Shown here: piece by piece, positions 9,115-16,745 of the stretch
How the letters are laid out: the number at the start of each line of letters is the position of its first letter
How positions within the stretch are numbered: the stretch's first letter is position 1
Assembly (NCBI GenBank): GCA_964396335.1
Contig: CAYNEX010000005.1
Coordinates: 1-42,798 of the forward strand
Reading direction: 5' to 3'
Length of the DNA stretch: 42,798 nucleotides
DNA from: ZC4RG30 sp964396335
GTDB taxonomy: Bacteria > Pseudomonadota > Gammaproteobacteria > Steroidobacterales > Steroidobacteraceae
Notes under the pieces: model-generated
Database searches by the model: none
What the model was told of the DNA's origin: nothing
The model's input: only the letters and a program-made list of their open reading frames with translations
Translations under genes and position numbers: made by a program

Positions 9115-10170
9115 ATGCCCGCCGACCCCAGACTTGCAGCCCTCGGCCGCTGGATCCACCAGCTGGGCGGCTTCGATCCCGACACCCTGCGCGTGGCATC
9201 CGCCGACGCCAGCTTCCGCCGTTATTTCCGTGTGGACCGCCGGGACGGCAGCAGCTGGATCGCGATGGACGCGCCGCCGGGCAAGGAGGATCTCGCCACC
9301 TACCTGGCCGTGACCGCGCTGCTCGAATCCTGCGGCGTGCATGTGCCGCATGTGCTGGCCAGCGACACCACGCAGGGATTCGCGCTGATCGAGGACCTGG
9401 GTGACCGCCACCTGCTGACCGCGCTGCGCGCCGGTGACGACCCGCAGCGGCTGTATGCCGATGCGCTGGACATGCTGGCCACGCTGCAGCTGCAGGGCGG
9501 GGCGGCCGCGCAGCAGCTGCCGCCGTATGACCGGGCGACGCTGCTGCGTGAAATGCAGCTGCTGCCCGAGTGGTACTGCGCAAGGCACCTGGCCATCACG
9601 CTGACCGAAGACGAACAGCAGCTGGTCGCGCGCACCTTCGACTGGCTGGCCGGAGAAGCGCTGGCGCAGCCGCAGGTGTTCGTGCACCGGGATTACCACT
9701 CGCGCAACCTGATGATCGTCGCCGAGCGCTCGCCCGGCGTGATCGATTTCCAGGACGCGCTGCGGGGGCCGGTGGGTTACGACCCGGTGTCGATCCTGAA
9801 GGACTGCTATGTGGAATGGCCGCGCGCGCAGGTCGAAGCATGGCTGCGCGGCTTCCGCAGGCGCCTGGTCGACGGCGGTGGTGCGCGGCTTGCCGGCGCG
9901 GACGATGCGCAGTTCCTGCGCTGGTTCGACCTGATCGGCCTGCAGCGGCACATCAAGGTGCTGGGCATCTTCGCGCGACTGTTCTGGCGCGACGGCAAGA
10001 GCGGTTACCTCGACGACCTGCCGCGCACGCTGGGTTATGTGCAGGCGGCGGCGCGGCTGTATCCGGAACTGGCGGAGTTCTCGCGCTTCGTCGACACGCG
10101 GCTGGCGCCGGGGTTGCCTGACGCCAACGAACGCGCCCGTCGCGAAGGTCGCGCGGCGGCCACGGCATGA
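9115..10170 (+). CDS. amgK: N-acetylmuramate/N-acetylglucosamine kinase AmgK
   Basis: AmgK phosphorylates MurNAc and GlcNAc at C1 in the anabolic peptidoglycan-recycling shortcut that bypasses de novo UDP-MurNAc synthesis. The protein has the APH/choline-kinase fold, with the catalytic VHRDYHSRN motif (about residues 190-198) and DFQDALRGPVGYD as the metal-binding motif. I prefer the ATG at 9115 (MPADPRLAALGRW, 351 residues). An upstream in-frame ATG at 9088 would overlap the lptD start codon and sits ahead of the probable TSS. murU follows with a 4-bp overlap. The amgK-murU pair divergent from lptD-surA is also the arrangement in Pseudomonas putida. Confidence 0.92.
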   Translation: MPADPRLAALGRWIHQLGGFDPDTLRVASADASFRRYFRVDRRDGSSWIAMDAPPGKEDLATYLAVTALLESCGVHVPHVLASDTTQGFALIEDLGDRHLLTALRAGDDPQRLYADALDMLATLQLQGGAAAQQLPPYDRATLLREMQLLPEWYCARHLAITLTEDEQQLVARTFDWLAGEALAQPQVFVHRDYHSRNLMIVAERSPGVIDFQDALRGPVGYDPVSILKDCYVEWPRAQVEAWLRGFRRRLVDGGGARLAGADDAQFLRWFDLIGLQRHIKVLGIFARLFWRDGKSGYLDDLPRTLGYVQAAARLYPELAEFSRFVDTRLAPGLPDANERARREGRAAATA

Positions 10171-10856
10171 AGGTGATGCTGCTGGCGGCGGGCCGCGGCG
10201 AACGCATGCGGCCGCTGACCGACGCCTGTCCGAAGCCTTTGCTGCCGGTGGCAGGCAGGCCGCTGATCGCCTGGCACCTGCAGCGGCTCGCCGCGGCCGG
10301 CTTCACCGAGGTGGTGATCAATCTTTCCTGGCTGGGCGAGCAGATCGCCGCGGCGCTCGGCGATGGCTCAAGCCATGGCGTGCACATCCAGTACAGCCGT
10401 GAGCCCTGGCCGGCGCTGGAAACCGGCGGCGGCATCTTCAATGCGCTGCCGCTGCTGGGCGGGGAGCCGTTCCTGCTGGTGAACGGCGATGTCTTCACGG
10501 ATGTCGATTTCGACTCGCTGAAGCTGGCGCCGGGGGACCTGGCGCAGCTGGTGCTGGTACCCAATCCGGAACATCACCCGCGCGGCGACTTCCGGCTTGC
10601 CGGCGGGCGCATCGTGGAAGAGGGCGCTGCGGGCGCCGAAAGACTGACCTATTCAGGCATTGCCGTGCTGCATCCGGCCCTGTTCGAGGGCTGCGAGGCG
10701 GGGCGTTTCCCGCTGCTGCCGCCGCTGCAGCGCGCCCGCGCGGCCGGCCGGCTGGGTGGCCAGCGCCATGACGGCCGCTGGCTGGATGTCGGCACGCCGG
10801 AAAGGCTGGCTGCGCTCGACGCTGAACTGACCGCCATGCGAGCATCCCCCCAATGA
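10167..10856 (+). CDS. murU: N-acetylmuramate alpha-1-phosphate uridylyltransferase MurU
   Basis: MurU converts MurNAc-1-phosphate and UTP to UDP-MurNAc, the step after AmgK. The 229-residue frame is a nucleotidyltransferase with LAAGRGERMRPLT (residues 6-18), PKPLLPVAGRPLI, VVINLSWLGEQI, LLVNGDVF (metal-binding Asp) and a C-terminal GRWLDVGTPERL. It overlaps amgK (ATGA) upstream and lipA (ATGA) downstream, so the recycling pair and the lipoate genes form one transcription unit. Strains with this pair can evade fosfomycin in Pseudomonas, and the same would be expected here. Confidence 0.93.
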   Translation: MKVMLLAAGRGERMRPLTDACPKPLLPVAGRPLIAWHLQRLAAAGFTEVVINLSWLGEQIAAALGDGSSHGVHIQYSREPWPALETGGGIFNALPLLGGEPFLLVNGDVFTDVDFDSLKLAPGDLAQLVLVPNPEHHPRGDFRLAGGRIVEEGAAGAERLTYSGIAVLHPALFEGCEAGRFPLLPPLQRARAAGRLGGQRHDGRWLDVGTPERLAALDAELTAMRASPQ

Positions 10857-11884
10857 GCAGCTTGAAGGGCATCGAAGTGGTGACCGAGCCGGCCGCGCCA
10901 TTCGGCACGGCGGCGCGCAGCGGCGAGAAATACCGCACCGCGCAGGGTTTCACCGCGATCCGCGACGGCCAGAAGGCGCGCGACGGCGAGAGCGCCGCGC
11001 CGCTCACCGGCAAGCCGCGCTGGCTGAAGGCACTGCCCGCCACCGGCGAGCGATATGTGGACACGCGCCGCATCGTGCATGCGCATCGCCTCGCCACCGT
11101 CTGCGAAGAGGCCAAGTGCCCGAACATCGGTGAATGCTGGAATGCCGGCACCGCCACCATCATGCTGATGGGCGCGGTGTGCACGCGTGCCTGCCGCTTC
11201 TGTTCGGTGGATACCGGCAACCCGCATGGCTGGCTGGATGCCGACGAACCGGCCAACGTGGCCGAGAGTGTGGCGCTGATGCGCCTGAACTATGTGGTGC
11301 TCACCAGCGTCAACCGCGATGACCTGCCCGATGGCGGCGCCGGCCACATCGCCGCCTGCGTGCGCGCCATCCGCGAGCGTTCGCCTTCCACTGCGGTTGA
11401 GGCGCTGACGCCGGATTTCCAGGGCGTGCCGGCCGATGTCGAGACCGTGGTCGATTCGGGCCTGGCCGTGTTCGCGCAGAACCTCGAGACGGTGAAGCGG
11501 CTGACGCATCCGGTGCGCGATCCGCGCGCCGGTTATGAACAGACGCTGGCCGTGCTGGCGCATGCCAAGCGCCATCGCCCCGATGTGCTCACCAAGAGCA
11601 GCCTGATGCTGGGGCTGGGCGAGGACGATGAAGAGATCCTGCAGGCCATGGATGACCTGCGCGCCGCCAACGTCGACATCCTCACGCTGGGACAATACCT
11701 GCGTCCCACGCCGAACCACCTGCCGGTGGCGCGTTTCGTCACGCCGGAGCAGTTCGCGTTCTACCGCGAGCAGGGCCTGAAGCGCGGTTTCCGCGAGTGC
11801 GTGTCCGGGCCGATGGTGCGTTCCAGCTACCGGGCCGAGCAGGCGCTGGCCGGCAACAACGTCGGCCTCGACGTCGGCCGATAG
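10853..11884 (+). CDS. lipA: Lipoyl synthase LipA
   Basis: LipA is a radical-SAM enzyme that inserts two sulfurs into protein-bound octanoyl groups. The 343-residue frame has the auxiliary-cluster cysteines C84, C89, C95 (CEEAKCPNIGEC), the radical-SAM CxxxCxxC at C110, C114, C117 (CTRACRFC), and the C-terminal SGPMVRSSYRAEQ with the serine ligand of the auxiliary cluster. Its N-terminal extension of about 60 residues is ordinary for proteobacteria. It overlaps murU by 4 bp and is followed 9 bp later by lipB, the reverse of the common lipB-lipA order. Confidence 0.97.
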   Translation: MSSLKGIEVVTEPAAPFGTAARSGEKYRTAQGFTAIRDGQKARDGESAAPLTGKPRWLKALPATGERYVDTRRIVHAHRLATVCEEAKCPNIGECWNAGTATIMLMGAVCTRACRFCSVDTGNPHGWLDADEPANVAESVALMRLNYVVLTSVNRDDLPDGGAGHIAACVRAIRERSPSTAVEALTPDFQGVPADVETVVDSGLAVFAQNLETVKRLTHPVRDPRAGYEQTLAVLAHAKRHRPDVLTKSSLMLGLGEDDEEILQAMDDLRAANVDILTLGQYLRPTPNHLPVARFVTPEQFAFYREQGLKRGFRECVSGPMVRSSYRAEQALAGNNVGLDVGR

Positions 11885-11893
11885 GAGCACGCC

Positions 11894-12529
11894 GTGATCG
11901 TCCGCTGGCTGGGTCGCGTCGATTACGCCGCCACCTGGCAGGACATGCGCGCCTTCACCGACAGGCGCGACGCCTCCACCGACGATGAGCTGTGGCTGCT
12001 GGAGCATCCGCCGGTGTTCACGCTGGGCATGGCGGCCGATCCCGGCCATGTGCTGGATGCCGGCGACATCCCGGTGGTGCAGACCGACCGCGGCGGGCAG
12101 GTGACCTACCACGGACCCGGGCAGCTGGTGGCTTATCCGCTGCTGGACCTGCGGCGCCATGGGCTGACCGTGCGCAGCCTTGTCACCCTGCTGGAGCAGA
12201 GCGTCATTGACCTGGTGACGCCATCCGGCATCGAGGCGGCGGCGCGGCGGGATGCGCCCGGCGTGTATGTGCAGGGGCGAAAGCTGGCGTCGCTGGGCCT
12301 GCGCGTGCGGCGCGGCGCCAGCTACCACGGCCTGGCGCTGAACGTGGACCTGGACCCGGCGCCATTCCAGCGCATCAACCCCTGCGGCATGGCCGGGCTG
12401 ACCGTCACCAGCCTGCGGCAGCTGGGGATCGACTGGAGCGTGGAGGAGAGCGGCCGGCGGTTCGCCGAGGCCATGCAGGCGCGGCTGGCGGCGACCCGGG
12501 CCGCCACAGCAGAGGCCCCGGTCGGCTAG
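11894..12529 (+). CDS. lipB: Octanoyltransferase LipB
   Basis: LipB transfers octanoate from ACP to the lipoyl domains of 2-oxoacid dehydrogenases and GcvH, supplying the LipA substrate. The start is GTG at 11894, chosen because TAGGAG lies 6 bases upstream. The 211-residue product shows the family signature DRGGQVTYHGPGQLVAYPL, the catalytic lysine in GRKLASLGLRV and the catalytic cysteine in INPCGMAGL. The stop codon shares the palindrome CTAG (12526-12529) with the stop codon of the convergent DUF493 gene. Confidence 0.96.
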   Translation: MIVRWLGRVDYAATWQDMRAFTDRRDASTDDELWLLEHPPVFTLGMAADPGHVLDAGDIPVVQTDRGGQVTYHGPGQLVAYPLLDLRRHGLTVRSLVTLLEQSVIDLVTPSGIEAAARRDAPGVYVQGRKLASLGLRVRRGASYHGLALNVDLDPAPFQRINPCGMAGLTVTSLRQLGIDWSVEESGRRFAEAMQARLAATRAATAEAPVG

Positions 12530-12786
12530 AGCACCAGCATCACGCCTTCGATGGCCACCAGCTCGGCGTGCAGGATGCGCAGCTGACCCTCGTGCTCCAC
12601 CGTCGGCCGGAAGGTCAGGGCGGTGAAATTGCCCTGCGCGGAGCGCCGTTCACTGACCCCGTCAGGGTCCTGGGGGCCGAAATGGCGCACAAAAACCGCC
12701 TCGATCTGCACGCGCAGGGCGGCCTCGTCGCGCAGGACGACCTTGATGGGGTATTCGCTCGGAAACTCGATACGCTCGGGCTGCAT
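12526..12786 (-). CDS. DUF493 (YbeD-like) protein
   Basis: This 86-residue protein of the DUF493/YbeD family (small ACT-like alpha/beta fold, function unproven) is normally encoded just upstream of lipB-lipA in gammaproteobacteria. Features are ERIEFPSEYPIKVV, then SAQGNFTALTFRPTVEHEGQL, and a C-terminal IEGVMLVL. Here it is convergent with lipB instead of leading the operon, and the two stop codons share CTAG. The ATG (12786-12784) lies only about 9 bp from a minus-strand -10-like TATTCT, so the transcript leader would be very short. Confidence 0.88.
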   Translation of the reverse strand: MQPERIEFPSEYPIKVVLRDEAALRVQIEAVFVRHFGPQDPDGVSERRSAQGNFTALTFRPTVEHEGQLRILHAELVAIEGVMLVL

Positions 12787-12793
12787 TTGCCTA

Positions 12794-12799
12794 TAGAAT
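12794..12799 (+). promoter_or_regulatory. Probable -10 box of the tRNA-Ser gene
   Basis: TAGAAT is followed by a GC-rich run (ACGCGCCC). That is the kind of discriminator found at stringently controlled stable-RNA promoters. It would start the transcript about 20 bases before the mature tRNA. No convincing -35 is visible. The overlapping CTATAG is palindromic and could also serve the DUF493 gene on the other strand. Confidence 0.5.
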
Positions 12800-12826
12800 A
12801 CGCGCCCTTCACGACCAGGGCACCGC

Positions 12827-12916
<90 letters not shown>

Positions 12917-12928
12917 CTTCCCTTGCCC

Positions 12929-14026
12929 TCATGTCCCTTCCGCCGGCATCGACCGGATCACGTGCCGGTTGCGCCCCAGGCTTTTCGCCTCGTACAGCGC
13001 CGCATCGCAGGCCTGCAGCAGGTCCTCGCAGCAGAGCGATCCGCCCGGCGTGAACACCGCGCAGCCGCAACTGATGGTGACCCGGCCGAAGGGTGAACCT
13101 TCGTGCCGCAGATCAAGCGCGGCGATGGCCTGCACCAGTCGCTCGATGATGGGCTCGGGATCGGCCGTGCCCGGGAAACCGACGACAAATTCCTCACCGC
13201 CATAACGCGCGGCGATGTCCGAGCGGCGCGCCACCGAATGGATGGCCTCGGCAATGCACCGCAGCGCTTCGTCACCGGCCAGGTGGCCATAACGGTCGTT
13301 GTAGTTCTTGAAGAAATCCACGTCGATCATCGCCAGCGACAGCGGTTCGCGATGCTCGTTGGCCTCGACGCAGAGGCGCGCCAGCTCGCTGTCGAGGAAA
13401 CGCCGGTTGGCAAGGCCGGTGAGCGGATCCTCCAGGCTCTGCCGCGCCAGCGAGGTCTTCTCTTCTTCAAGGCGACGGTTGGCGTGGCGCAGCGCCAGTT
13501 CGCCGCGCCATGAATCGGTGATGTCGAGCACGAAACCCACGGCGCGCACCGGCTTGCCATCGGCGTCCTGGATCAGGCTGGCGGCGGAACGCACCCAGCG
13601 GATCTCGCCATTGGGACGGATGATGCGGAAGATGATGCTGTAGTCGCGGTTGCTGGCCAGCAGTTCCCCCGCGGTCTGTTCCACTTCGGTGGCGCGGTCG
13701 ACATCCTCCGGGTGGATCAGCGGCCGGAAGCCGGCGAGCGAACGCACCGGCTGTTCCGGATCGCGTCCCATGATGCGATACCAGCCGGCATCGCATTCCA
13801 GCGTGCCACGCCGCAGGTCGAAGTCCCAGATGCCGACGCCGGCGACGAGCGATGAAACGATTCCGATCGCATGCGGCGCGTCGCCGCCTGCGGTCGGCAT
13901 GGGTGAGCTTCCTGTCTCACGCGGCGCATCCCTGCGGGTCTCATTGTTATTCGTCATTCGTGGCCCGTGAATCCATCCTAGGGGATGCAACGGGGGCTTG
14001 TATGCAGGCGCAGCAATGTCTGTCAT
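12929..14026 (-). CDS. PAS domain-containing diguanylate cyclase (GGDEF)
   Basis: This is predicted to make cyclic di-GMP from two GTP. From the ATG at 14026 the product is 365 residues, soluble. A PAS domain covers roughly residues 55-170 (GIWDFDLRRGTLECDAGWY through VGFVLDITD), then a short coiled linker, then a GGDEF domain from DPLTGLANRRF onward. The active site is GGEEF at 276-280, and an intact RxxD inhibitory site (267-270) precedes it, so product inhibition is expected. There is no membrane segment. ATG 13957 is a possible later start; neither has a strong ribosome site. It is unlinked by operon to its neighbours, and the sensed ligand is unknown. Confidence 0.93.
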   Translation of the reverse strand: MTDIAAPAYKPPLHPLGWIHGPRMTNNNETRRDAPRETGSSPMPTAGGDAPHAIGIVSSLVAGVGIWDFDLRRGTLECDAGWYRIMGRDPEQPVRSLAGFRPLIHPEDVDRATEVEQTAGELLASNRDYSIIFRIIRPNGEIRWVRSAASLIQDADGKPVRAVGFVLDITDSWRGELALRHANRRLEEEKTSLARQSLEDPLTGLANRRFLDSELARLCVEANEHREPLSLAMIDVDFFKNYNDRYGHLAGDEALRCIAEAIHSVARRSDIAARYGGEEFVVGFPGTADPEPIIERLVQAIAALDLRHEGSPFGRVTISCGCAVFTPGGSLCCEDLLQACDAALYEAKSLGRNRHVIRSMPAEGT

Positions 14027-14153
14027 GGCACGCGCAATCCTCGCGGACTTGCGCGACGATATGCTGCTGCCCGCGCGGACAAAGGGGCAGGTGGATGCCA
14101 GGGCGCATCGATCGCTGCGGATTGTCGCGATGGATGCAGGCCTGACCGCTGGA

Positions 14154-14399
14154 CTATTTCTTGCGCGCCGCCTTCTTGCGCTTCGCCGGTGCCTTCTTCT
14201 TCTTCCGCTTCGGCGGCGGTGGCGCCTTGCCGCCTTCGCTGCGTGCCTCCGACAGGCCGATCGCCACGGCCTGCTTGCGGCTCTTCACCTTCCGGCCGGA
14301 GCTGCTGCGCAGCGTGCCCCGCTTCATTTCATGCACGGCCCGGCCCACCTTCTGCGAGGCCTTCTCCCCGTACTTCTTCTTTGCCTTCTTCTTCGCCAT
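14154..14399 (-). CDS. Small basic DUF6496 protein with histone-like lysine-rich tail
   Basis: I choose ATG 14399-14397 because GGAG lies 6 bases upstream, which gives 81 residues. An upstream in-frame start at 14453 lacks this. The N-terminus MAKKKAKKKYGEKAS is very basic. The middle (VGRAVHEMKRGTLR then RKQAVAIGLSEAR) is the DUF6496 motif. The C-terminus is a run of Pro, Lys, Arg and Ala resembling histone H1 / AlgP tails, which suggests nucleic-acid binding. Family function is not established. It is a single-gene unit. Confidence 0.82.
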   Translation of the reverse strand: MAKKKAKKKYGEKASQKVGRAVHEMKRGTLRSSSGRKVKSRKQAVAIGLSEARSEGGKAPPPPKRKKKKAPAKRKKAARKK

Positions 14400-14626
14400 C
14401 AGCTGCTCCGCCATTGCGCATTTGCGCGATCCGGCAGGTCTACGGGGGATCAAGGAGGAGGGCAGTTACTGCAAGCCGTAACCGGCGGTGGGTGGCTTCC
14501 TACGCGGCCGGCCGGGATGATGCATTGCAAATCGCCCGCCCGTACGGTCGGATGTTGCCCGGTGGCAAATAAACAACATTCATACTGGCTTGGCAGACAA
14601 GGGTTTGGACAGTAATCTGTTGCTCT
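14400..14626. other. 227-bp divergent intergenic region upstream of the sphingolipid locus
   Basis: I see no protein-coding gene. It holds the Shine-Dalgarno of the DUF6496 gene on the minus strand, a small inverted repeat GCGCA/TGCGC near 14416-14427, a dyad TTGCC-CGGT-GGCAA at 14555-14568 that could be an operator, an AT-rich stretch after it, and the sigma70-type promoter of the desaturase gene at its right end. Confidence 0.6.
14590..14618 (+). promoter_or_regulatory. Sigma70-type promoter of the desaturase operon
   Basis: The -35 box TTGGCA (14590-14595) and the -10 box TAATCT (14613-14618) are separated by exactly 17 bp. The predicted transcription start (about 14625) lies within two bases of the GTG start at 14627, so the mRNA would be essentially leaderless. 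Confidence 0.65.
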
Positions 14627-15748
14627 GTGTCTACTGCTGCCTCCATCGCCCGCCCGCAGGCGGAAACCCGCGTGACGCCGGAATCGAACACGAACTGGAC
14701 GCGCCAGGCGCGTGAGATCGTCGACGACCTGCACCAGCGTTCTGCCGTCATCTACTGGACGGACTTCGTGCTGTCGGTTACCGCGGCGTGGACCCTGGCG
14801 GTGCTGTTCTTCCGTGCGCCGGGCTGGGGCCCGCTGGCGCTGCTGCAGATGCTGGGCTCGGCCATCCTGTTTTTCCGCGCCGGCACCTTCATCCACGAGA
14901 TCGTGCATTTCCGCGACGGCGAGCTGAAGTGGTTCGCGCGCGCCTGGAACCTCGGCATGGGCATCCCGATGCTGATGCCGTGGATCTTCTACCGCAACCA
15001 TGTCGACCACCACAGCGTGCGTTATTTCGGCACGCCCGACGATGGCGAATACCTGCCGCTGGCCAGCGCGCCGCGCTCCGAGACCATCAAGTACGTGGCG
15101 CAGGTCACGGTGCTGCCACTGGGCGTGATCCTGCGCTTCGGCCTGCTCGGTCCGCTGTCGTGGTTCAGTCGTCGCCTGCGCGAGTGGACGCTCACCGGCA
15201 TCTACTCCGCCGCCGTCAGCAATCCCTACTACCGCCGCCGTTTCCCGAAGGAAGACGAGCGCCACCTGCTGGTGGTCGAGGTGCTGTGCTTCCTGTGGAT
15301 GGTGGCCATCGCCGTGCTGGTCGCCCGTGGCCACATCGGCTGGATGGTGCTGGTGAAGGCCTATGCGCTGCTGGCGCTGGCCCTGGGCCTGAACTGGGTG
15401 CGCAACCTGGCCGCGCATGGCTATGCCAACCGCGGCGAGCGCATGTCGCTGCCCGAGCAGGTCGCCGACTCGATCAACATCACCGGCCAGACCTGGCTCA
15501 CCGTGCTGATGTTCCCGGTGGGCCTGCGCTACCACGCGCTGCATCACCTGTTCCCGTTCCTGCCCTACCACAACATGGGCAAGGCGCACCGGCGCCTGAT
15601 GGAGCGCCTGCCGGCCGACTCGCCGTACCGCAAGGTCAACTGCGACAGCTATTTCACCGCCGTCGCGCGGCTGTGGCGCAATGCCGGCAACACGCCGGCG
15701 GCCGAGTCCGCGGTCAACCTGTGGCGGTCGCGTTCGGCGCGCGCTTAA
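14627..15748 (+). CDS. Membrane fatty acid desaturase (three His-box family)
   Basis: An integral-membrane non-haem di-iron desaturase of 373 residues. The three histidine boxes are HEIVH, HVDHH and HALHH followed by LFPFLPYHN. About four transmembrane segments separate them. The substrate is unknown; position at the head of an operon with lipid kinase, lipid exporter, acyltransferase and a ceramide-reductase-like gene makes a sphingoid base or its acyl chain a candidate, which is inference. The start is GTG 14627, which has no Shine-Dalgarno and sits at the predicted TSS. GTG 14672 is an alternative. The lipid kinase gene follows after 13 bp. Confidence 0.88.
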   Translation: MSTAASIARPQAETRVTPESNTNWTRQAREIVDDLHQRSAVIYWTDFVLSVTAAWTLAVLFFRAPGWGPLALLQMLGSAILFFRAGTFIHEIVHFRDGELKWFARAWNLGMGIPMLMPWIFYRNHVDHHSVRYFGTPDDGEYLPLASAPRSETIKYVAQVTVLPLGVILRFGLLGPLSWFSRRLREWTLTGIYSAAVSNPYYRRRFPKEDERHLLVVEVLCFLWMVAIAVLVARGHIGWMVLVKAYALLALALGLNWVRNLAAHGYANRGERMSLPEQVADSINITGQTWLTVLMFPVGLRYHALHHLFPFLPYHNMGKAHRRLMERLPADSPYRKVNCDSYFTAVARLWRNAGNTPAAESAVNLWRSRSARA

Positions 15749-15761
15749 AGCGCGCCAGGCC

Positions 15762-16745
15762 GTGAATTCCCCTGTTTCCCCGGCCACCGGTTCGCCGGTG
15801 CTGCTGGTGAACCCGCGAAGCTTCCGGGCGTCGCGGTGGCGCCGCGGCGAGCGTGCGGCGCAGCTCGCGCGCCGCGCCGGCATCGCAGTGATCATGGCGA
15901 GTGATCCGCTGCAGTTCCGCGCCGCCTTCGATGCGCTGCATGCGCGGCGCCAGCAGCAGGTATGGGTGTTCGCCGGCGACGGCACCATCCTCTGGTTGCT
16001 CGAATCCCTGAACGCCCTGGATGACGGCTGGTCGCCGGCGCTGCTGCTGCTGGGCGGTGGCCGCGCCAATGTGGTGCCGCGCGAATGCGGCGGTTATCCC
16101 CCGATGCGGGCACTTCGCCGGGCTCTGGCCGCGCATCGCGAGGGCAGGCCGCTGCCACGCATGGCACTGCCATCACTGACCATCAGGCAGCCGGGGCAGC
16201 CCGACCGGCACGGTTTCTTCATCGCCGGCGGCATGGTGCACGAGGGCGTGCAGGTGTGCAGCGCGCACCGCGCGCGCGGCGAGGGCTGGCTGCATCGCAG
16301 CCTGGCGGCGGACTTCTATGCGCTGCTGAAGCTGCTGGTGCAGGTGGTGATCGGCCGCAGCCCGCTGCCGCCTTACACCAGGATGGCGCTGAGCATGGCG
16401 GATGGCCGGCAGCTGCCGTCCTCGCCGATGCGCATCCTGCTTGCCACCACCCTCGGCATGGGCGATGCCCTTTACAATCCCTTCGCCGCAAACGGGGAGG
16501 GATCAGTGAGAGTGACGGCCATTGCCGCCGATGCACCGCAGTTCTGGCGCCATCTGCCAGGCATCCTGCGTGGCCGCTTCGGTCCCTCGCTGGTGCCGGA
16601 GCGCGGTGTGCTGTCCGGCCGCTGCCAGTCGGTGCAGGTGCTGGGCATCCGTGATTACTCGCTGGATGGCGAACTGCGCAGTGCCGATCCTTCCCTGCCG
16701 CTCACCATCGAGGCGGGCACCGTGCTGACGGTGCTGAAGCCTTGA
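15762..16745 (+). CDS. Lipid kinase of the diacylglycerol kinase / YegS family (candidate ceramide kinase)
   Basis: The DAGK-catalytic fold is seen from VLLVNPRS (residues 13-20), the nucleotide loop AGDGTILWLLE with GDGT at 72-75, and GGGRANVVPRECG (98-110). The product is 327 residues from GTG 15762, chosen because CCAGG sits just upstream and the start lies 13 bp after the desaturase stop. Members phosphorylate lipid hydroxyls with ATP (diacylglycerol, sphingosine, ceramide). In Caulobacter the related CpgB, as I recall, is a ceramide kinase. In this context the likely product is ceramide-1-phosphate at the inner face of the inner membrane. It overlaps the ABC exporter start (TTGA). Confidence 0.82.
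   Translation: MNSPVSPATGSPVLLVNPRSFRASRWRRGERAAQLARRAGIAVIMASDPLQFRAAFDALHARRQQQVWVFAGDGTILWLLESLNALDDGWSPALLLLGGGRANVVPRECGGYPPMRALRRALAAHREGRPLPRMALPSLTIRQPGQPDRHGFFIAGGMVHEGVQVCSAHRARGEGWLHRSLAADFYALLKLLVQVVIGRSPLPPYTRMALSMADGRQLPSSPMRILLATTLGMGDALYNPFAANGEGSVRVTAIAADAPQFWRHLPGILRGRFGPSLVPERGVLSGRCQSVQVLGIRDYSLDGELRSADPSLPLTIEAGTVLTVLKP

Noticed and set aside
7080..9404. 774-codon plus-strand frame across lptD
   Set aside because: Shadow frame opposite lptD. Its composition (Ala, Gly, His, Gln, Arg) is typical of antisense frames here, and its end only overlaps amgK in another frame.
13998..14615. Plus-strand frame of 205 codons before the desaturase
   Set aside because: Mostly the complement of the lysine-rich DUF6496 gene, which has a good Shine-Dalgarno; leucine/arginine-rich shadow.
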